Source of the DNA: Bacteroidales bacterium
GTDB taxonomy: Bacteria; Bacteroidota; Bacteroidia; Bacteroidales; F082
Direction: 5' to 3'
Assembly: GCA_020853175.1 (NCBI GenBank)
Contig: JADYZK010000315.1
Location: forward strand, 1-10,291
Length of the DNA: 10,291 nucleotides
Shown: piece by piece, positions 6,456-10,291 of the stretch
Position numbering within the stretch: position 1 is the stretch's first letter
Layout of the letters: each line of letters begins with the position of its first letter
Notes under the pieces: model-generated
Databases searched by the model: none
Seen by the model: only the letters and a program-made list of their open reading frames with translations
What the model was told of the DNA's origin: nothing
Made by a program: the position numbers and the translations under genes

Positions 6456-7457
6456 ATGAAAATCAAAATTATCCTCTTTGCTTTTGTCATTTTTGCTGCC
6501 GGACTCAAGGCGCAGGATACTTTTTCTATTGTTGCCGTTGACACGTTAACAGGTGAAATGGGCAGTGCCGGCGCAAGTTGTATTGACAATTCAGCCATAG
6601 CTGGCGGAGCCTTAATCATCAGTGATGTGTTGCCCGGCAGAGGGGTCATTCACACCCAATCCTATTGGTTAGCCGCCAACCAAACCAATGCCCGAAACCG
6701 GATGTTGGCTGGCGATTCACCCCAACAAATCATTGATTGGTTGGTCACCAACGATGTGCAAAACCAACCCGGACGAAGGCAATATGGCATCGTTGACCTT
6801 GATCCTGAAGGTCATCCCCGCTCTGCGGCTTATACCGGCGCCACCAGTGCCGACTGGAAAGGCCATATCATTGGAAGAAACTATGCCATTCAGGGAAACA
6901 TACTTTTAAACCAAGGCATTGTGGACTCTATAGAAGCGCGTTTTTTGAGGGCGGAAGGCAACTTATCCGATAAACTGATGGAGGCCTTGCAAGGAGCCAA
7001 TGTTCCGGGAGCCGACAGCCGTTGCCTCAACGAAGGCGTCTCTTCGCTGTCAGCTTTTCTGCGGGTGGCAAAACCTCAAAACCGACCCGATTCGCTGTAT
7101 CTGCACCTTAACGTAAAACAAACACCCTATGGCGTTGAACCGATTGATTCGCTTCAGGTGCTATACGACAACTGGAAAATGCTCGTCGGAATCCAAAATC
7201 CTGCTGCAAATGACCTCGATCAGTGGGAAATCTATCCCAATCCATCTGAGGGGATTTTGTACGTCAAAATCAAAAATGAAGTAGATAAAATATTAAACAT
7301 CAATGTTTTAGATCAAAACGGAAAAACTATTTTACAAATGGATGCCGAAGCTTTCAAGGGTAAGATCAATATCGCCGGTTTCAAAAACGGCAACTATTTT
7401 GTTCAAATTGACCTGGAAAGCGGAAAGCAGTGGGTGAGAAAGTTTGTAAAAATTTGA
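6456..7457 (+). CDS. Secreted DUF1028 protein with T9SS C-terminal sorting domain
   Basis: The 333-aa product has three parts. Residues 1-19 form a Sec signal peptide (cleavage likely LKA|QDTF). Residues 21 to about 245 match DUF1028: TFSIVAVDTLTGEMGSAGAS, GRRQYGIVDLDPEGHPRSAAYTG, NYAIQGNILLNQGIVDSI and a final DSLQVLYDNW. Residues from about 257 form a type A T9SS sorting domain, with IYPNPSEGILYVKI, NINVLDQNGKTIL and the closing NGNYFVQIDLESGKQWVRKFVKI. DUF1028 is, as far as I recall, Ntn-hydrolase-like in fold with no settled reaction, so catalysis is not asserted. The architecture says the protein crosses the inner membrane by Sec and the outer membrane by T9SS, and is then released or anchored. 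The neighbouring porQ encodes part of that machinery. The 146-nt gap to porQ shows no terminator, so co-transcription is possible. Confidence 0.9.
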   Translation: MKIKIILFAFVIFAAGLKAQDTFSIVAVDTLTGEMGSAGASCIDNSAIAGGALIISDVLPGRGVIHTQSYWLAANQTNARNRMLAGDSPQQIIDWLVTNDVQNQPGRRQYGIVDLDPEGHPRSAAYTGATSADWKGHIIGRNYAIQGNILLNQGIVDSIEARFLRAEGNLSDKLMEALQGANVPGADSRCLNEGVSSLSAFLRVAKPQNRPDSLYLHLNVKQTPYGVEPIDSLQVLYDNWKMLVGIQNPAANDLDQWEIYPNPSEGILYVKIKNEVDKILNINVLDQNGKTILQMDAEAFKGKINIAGFKNGNYFVQIDLESGKQWVRKFVKI

Positions 7458-7603
7458 AGCCAAGCACAGAAGTACCGCTGATTAAAGCCGTTTTAAAATT
7501 ACACCTTGGCATTACCAAATCAACTTTCTGTGAAAAGGTTATTTTCAACCGATTACAATAATGGCCCACATTTTTCGTTCAACAAAAGATATCAAAACAC
7601 ACT

Positions 7604-8668
7604 ATGCGCGCGAGAAAATCTATACTTAACAGCTTATATTTCATTTTTTGTTTCCTTATTTTGTTTCCGTCCATGACTTTTGCTCAAACGGGAGGCCGAG
7701 GAACGTATGATTTTTTAAACATTGCGCTTTCGCCCCGCGTGGCTGCTCTTGGTGGAAATGCCCTTCCTATCAACGATGGCGATATTCAGCTTTCAACCTT
7801 CAACCCAGCCCTGATCAACAGCACTATGAGCAACCAATTGAGCCTGTCGTATGTTGATTATTATGCCGATATGGGTTTCAGCAGCCTTCAATACGGGCGA
7901 ACTTTTGAAAAAGCGGGTAGTTTTGTGGCCAACCTTCAATATTTGAACTACGGAAAATTCGATTATGCCGATGAGGCCGGCAACCGCGACAATACTTTTG
8001 GAGCCTCCGACTACGTTTTTTCATTGGGCTGGGGTCGCGAGTTGGATTCTAATTTTAGCATTGGTGCCAACGCTAAATTTATTGGCTCGCAATACGAAAG
8101 CTACAATTCATTCGGCATTGCCGTTGATGTGGCCGGAACTTATTTGAGCAAAAGCGGATGGCTTTTTTCGCTTTCAGCACGTAATATCGGCTCTGAGCTT
8201 AAATCTTACCTGCCCGCCGATGCCTCCATAATGCCTTTTTCAATGCAGGTGGGTTTATCCAAACGCCTTGAACACGTCCCTTTCCGGCTGATTTTAATTT
8301 ACGATCATCTTCAAAAATGGGACCTTACCTACGATGATCCTATTGATCTGAAAGGAAGAATTGACCCCATCACCGGCGTGAAATCGGAGCTGAATGGTGC
8401 CGAAAAACTGGCCGACCAATTCATGCGGCATATCATTGTTGGCGGTGAGTTTTACATTGGAAAAGGTCTCGCTTTGCGTGCAAGTTACAATTACAAAAGA
8501 CGGCAAGAGCTTCAAGTGCCCGACAAATTGGCCATGATTGGTTTCGCGTGGGGCGTGGGCGTGAAAATTTCGCGCTTCCAAATCAACTATGCTCGTTCAA
8601 CCTTCCATGTGGTGGGTTCGCCCAACTACATTTCTATCTCCACGCAGCTCGATCGTTTCAAACGATAG
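7604..8668 (+). CDS. porQ: Type IX secretion system protein PorQ
   Basis: PorQ is an outer-membrane beta-barrel of the PorV/FadL-like class. In Porphyromonas gingivalis it works with PorU, PorV and PorZ in the attachment complex that processes T9SS cargo and fixes it on the cell surface. The 354-aa product has a signal peptide (cleavage near FA27|Q28) followed by TGGRGTYDFLNIALSPRVAALGG, the characteristic opening of this family (a closely similar PRVAALGGN motif occurs in PorV). The remainder alternates short amphipathic strands, with aromatic girdles such as YVDYYADMGF and LQYLNYGKFDY, and ends near the family's usual length. I see no local promoter and no SD sequence before the ATG; the leader is A-rich. 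The preceding gene encodes a probable T9SS cargo. Other por/gld genes are not present here, which is normal since T9SS genes are scattered. Confidence 0.92.
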   Translation: MRARKSILNSLYFIFCFLILFPSMTFAQTGGRGTYDFLNIALSPRVAALGGNALPINDGDIQLSTFNPALINSTMSNQLSLSYVDYYADMGFSSLQYGRTFEKAGSFVANLQYLNYGKFDYADEAGNRDNTFGASDYVFSLGWGRELDSNFSIGANAKFIGSQYESYNSFGIAVDVAGTYLSKSGWLFSLSARNIGSELKSYLPADASIMPFSMQVGLSKRLEHVPFRLILIYDHLQKWDLTYDDPIDLKGRIDPITGVKSELNGAEKLADQFMRHIIVGGEFYIGKGLALRASYNYKRRQELQVPDKLAMIGFAWGVGVKISRFQINYARSTFHVVGSPNYISISTQLDRFKR

Positions 8669-8688
8669 GGAATCTTGCACCATTGCAC

Positions 8689-8696
8689 TATCTTTG
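8689..8696 (+). promoter_or_regulatory. -7 box of the recF promoter
   Basis: TATCTTTG is a perfect TAnnTTTG match 20 nt after the porQ stop. The start site would be near 8702, a leader of about 15 nt. The short porQ-recF gap plus this box suggests that recF has its own promoter even if there is read-through from porQ. Confidence 0.65.
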
Positions 8697-8716
8697 TGTT
8701 TTGAATACCCTGTCAT

Positions 8717-9838
8717 ATGTTTCTCGAACAACTAAAACTTACTGATTTTAAGAACTACCACACGGCAAGTTTGCTTTTTTCGGAAAAGATAAATTGTTTT
8801 ATCGGAAACAATGGCGCCGGTAAAACCAATCTGCTCGATGCTATTTACTACCTTTCGTTTTGTAAAAGCTATTTCAATCCTATTGATCAGCAAAACATAC
8901 GTCATGGCGATGATTTTTTTGCCGTTCATGGGCAATACCGTCGCAATGGCGATCAAGATCAGATCAGCTGCGTTCAGAAAAAACAACACAAAAAATCATT
9001 CAAATTCAACAAGAAGGAATACGATCGGTTGGCCGACCACATTGGGAAAATCCCCCTCGTCATGGTGTCGCCCTACGACCGCGACTTGATCAACGAAGGC
9101 AGCGAGGTGAGACGAAAATTTATTGATGGAATGTTGTCGCAGTTCGACCCGATCTATCTCGATCAACTCTTGCAATACAACAAAGTGCTTTTGCAACGCA
9201 ATATTTTGTTGCGTCAATATGCCGAAACAGGCCATCTCGACCAACATCTGATGCAACTTTGGGACGAGCAACTGAGCAAAGCAGGGCATTTTTTGTTCGA
9301 AAAACGACAAAATTTTCTCCTCACTTTCATCCCCGTTTTCCAATCGTATTATAATTTGGTGGCCGGATCACAAGAAACGGTGACCATTGAATACGAAAGC
9401 AGCTTGTCGGAAACACCTTTGTTGGACAGCTTAATGGCCAATCGCCAACGCGACCGTCAGTTGCGTTATACCGTCACAGGTATCCATAAAGACGATCTGT
9501 TGTTTAAAATTGAAGGCCACCCTTTGAAAAAATTTGGTTCGCAAGGCCAGCAAAAATCCTTCGTAATAGCCATCAAGTTGGCCCAGTTCGATATCACACG
9601 CAACACCTTGGGCTTTAAGCCTATCCTGCTTTTTGATGACATTTTTGATAAACTCGACGACCAACGCGTTGATCACATCATTCAGTTGGTAGGCGACGAC
9701 AACTTCGGTCAGGTGTTCATCACCGATACCCAAGAACAAAGAATTCGCCGTCTTTTTGATGAAAAAACCATCGAGCACCGCATTTTTATGGTCGAGGGAG
9801 GACAGGCACACCAAATATCCACGGAGGAACAACCATGA
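8717..9838 (+). CDS. recF: DNA replication and repair protein RecF
   Basis: RecF is an SMC-like ABC ATPase that binds DNA at gaps and, with RecO and RecR, helps load RecA onto SSB-coated single strands. The 373-aa product has the family's usual length and opening (LKLTDFKNYHTASLLFS). Walker A is GNNGAGKTN at 30-38. The ABC signature is FGSQGQQKSF at 273-282, and Walker B is ILLFDDIFDKLD at 303-314, with the acidic pair D307-D308. VSPYDRDLINEGSEVRRKFID at 117-137 is the RecF-specific segment. The start is supported by the promoter box 20 nt upstream. Its last codons overlap the DUF721 start as ATGA. Neither dnaA nor dnaN, which flank recF in many other bacteria, is seen here. Confident. Confidence 0.97.
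   Translation: MFLEQLKLTDFKNYHTASLLFSEKINCFIGNNGAGKTNLLDAIYYLSFCKSYFNPIDQQNIRHGDDFFAVHGQYRRNGDQDQISCVQKKQHKKSFKFNKKEYDRLADHIGKIPLVMVSPYDRDLINEGSEVRRKFIDGMLSQFDPIYLDQLLQYNKVLLQRNILLRQYAETGHLDQHLMQLWDEQLSKAGHFLFEKRQNFLLTFIPVFQSYYNLVAGSQETVTIEYESSLSETPLLDSLMANRQRDRQLRYTVTGIHKDDLLFKIEGHPLKKFGSQGQQKSFVIAIKLAQFDITRNTLGFKPILLFDDIFDKLDDQRVDHIIQLVGDDNFGQVFITDTQEQRIRRLFDEKTIEHRIFMVEGGQAHQISTEEQP
9823..9828 (+). promoter_or_regulatory. Shine-Dalgarno-like site inside recF for the DUF721 gene
   Basis: GGAGGA lies six bases before the ATG at 9835, within the final recF codons (encoding TEE). It is a strong canonical SD sequence, unlike the A-rich leaders of the other genes here. It fits re-initiation of ribosomes finishing recF at the ATGA overlap, though coding constraint could produce the same bases. 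Confidence 0.5.
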
Positions 9839-10125
9839 ACGATCCCAACCAACAGCCTTTGGGCGGTGCTATCAGTGAGTTTTTGAAAACCTATAACCTC
9901 ACCGAAAAAGTGGAAGCTATGCGCCTGATCAACGCGTGGGAGCCCATAGTGGGCAGCATGATTGCCAAGCATACCACCGATTTGTATGTGAACAAAAAAA
10001 CGCTTTACGTTTACCTCGATTCACCTGCCATCCGTCATGAACTCAGCTTCGCCGCCTCATTGCTCATCAAACGACTGAACGCAGCCGTTCAAAAAGAAAT
10101 CATTGACACCATTGTGTTTCGGTAA
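9835..10125 (+). CDS. DUF721 / DciA-like protein
   Basis: The 96-aa product fits the DUF721 domain, residues 10-96 (GGAISEFLKTYNLTEKVEAMRLINAWEPIVG, then HTTDLYVNKKTLYVYLDSPAIRHELSF and LLIKRLNAAV). The family includes DciA, which in Pseudomonas and other bacteria loads or regulates the DnaB replicative helicase in place of DnaC. Members in Bacteroidota are short and are presumed, not shown, to do the same. The conserved W35 of the W-x-I-V-G core, and the paired R-H-E-L segment at about 67-70, are visible. The gene overlaps recF by four bases (ATGA) and has an SD-like site at 9823-9828, so it is translationally coupled to recF. It ends 22 nt before a bidirectional terminator. The family is clear, the precise role less so. 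Confidence 0.88.
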   Translation: MNDPNQQPLGGAISEFLKTYNLTEKVEAMRLINAWEPIVGSMIAKHTTDLYVNKKTLYVYLDSPAIRHELSFAASLLIKRLNAAVQKEIIDTIVFR

Positions 10126-10147
10126 GAATATTTTTTGGAATCAAACA

Positions 10148-10179
10148 AAAAAGGTTGCCCGAAATCGAACAACCTTTTT
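10148..10179. terminator. Bidirectional terminator between the DUF721 gene and tRNA-Ala
   Basis: AAAAAGGTTG (10148-10157) pairs perfectly with CAACCTTTTT (10170-10179) around a 12-base loop. Both strands end the stem in a T-run, extended to TTTTTT on the - strand. It sits one base past the tRNA's 3' end and 22 nt after the DUF721 stop, so it can end both transcripts. Confidence 0.85.
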
Positions 10180-10180
10180 G

Positions 10181-10254
10181 TGGAGAATAACGGAATCGAA
10201 CCGATGACCTTTTGACTGCCAGTCAAACGCTCTAGCCAACTGAGCTAATTCCCC
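10181..10254 (-). tRNA. tRNA-Ala, anticodon GGC
   Basis: Read on the - strand, the 74 nt fold as a full cloverleaf. The acceptor is GGGGAAT with ATTCTCC, including G3:U70, the alanine identity pair. The D stem is GCTC/GAGC, and the anticodon stem TTTGA/TCAAA holds the loop CTGGCAG with anticodon GGC (codon GCC). The T loop is TTCGATT and the discriminator A73. The T stem ATCGG/CCGTT has one T50:T64 mismatch. CCA is not encoded. A -7 box lies upstream at 10266-10273 and a terminator follows. The G3:U70 pair makes alanine specificity convincing. Confidence 0.97.
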
Positions 10255-10265
10255 GTTTGAGGGGG

Positions 10266-10273
10266 CAAAAATA
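10266..10273 (-). promoter_or_regulatory. -7 box of the tRNA-Ala promoter
   Basis: On the - strand this is TATTTTTG, a perfect TAnnTTTG match. Its distance puts the start site only a few bases before the tRNA 5' end at 10254. The -33 region would fall at or beyond the window edge, so it cannot be judged. Confidence 0.6.
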
Positions 10274-10291
10274 AAAAATTTGCTTCACCTG

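Overview
The window looks like chromosomal DNA of a Bacteroidota (Bacteroidetes) member. The evidence is a PorQ homologue and a cargo-type C-terminal sorting domain of the type IX secretion system (T9SS), a TonB-dependent receptor with an N-terminal carboxypeptidase-regulatory-like domain, promoter boxes of the TAnnTTTG type, and mostly A-rich leaders without Shine-Dalgarno sequences. I cannot name the genus.

Layout, left to right. (1) Positions 1-1740 hold an IS4-family insertion sequence. Its transposase has a recognisable DDE/YREK catalytic core, 21-bp terminal inverted repeats, and an outer pair of nearly identical 83-nt palindrome-ended units in opposite orientation. The transposase frame is open from 230 but has no ATG, GTG or TTG until 539, although the translated sequence upstream of 539 clearly belongs to the protein. 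(2) Positions 1831-3362 carry gcvH (glycine cleavage H protein), a VanZ-like membrane protein and a TonB-type energy transducer, all on the + strand. They end at a perfect 15-bp bidirectional terminator. (3) Convergent to this, on the - strand (6180 down to 3521), a small lipoprotein gene overlaps a TonB-dependent receptor gene by four bases (ATGA), behind a good TAnnTTTG promoter. (4) On the + strand from 6456, a secreted DUF1028 protein with a T9SS sorting tail is followed by porQ, a component of the T9SS cell-surface attachment machinery. (5) From 8717, recF (with its own TAnnTTTG box) overlaps by ATGA a short DUF721/DciA-like gene, a DNA repair/replication pair. (6) The window ends with a - strand tRNA-Ala(GGC), sharing a bidirectional hairpin terminator with the DUF721 gene.

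Functional links: TonB, the receptor and the lipoprotein fit an outer-membrane uptake theme, and the DUF1028 protein and PorQ a T9SS export theme. Most of the window is ordinary core genome. The least explained parts are the inverted-repeat frame around the insertion sequence, the missing transposase start codon, the unassigned lipoprotein coupled to the receptor, and the DUF1028-sorting-tail protein beside porQ. I found no convincing wholly new system.
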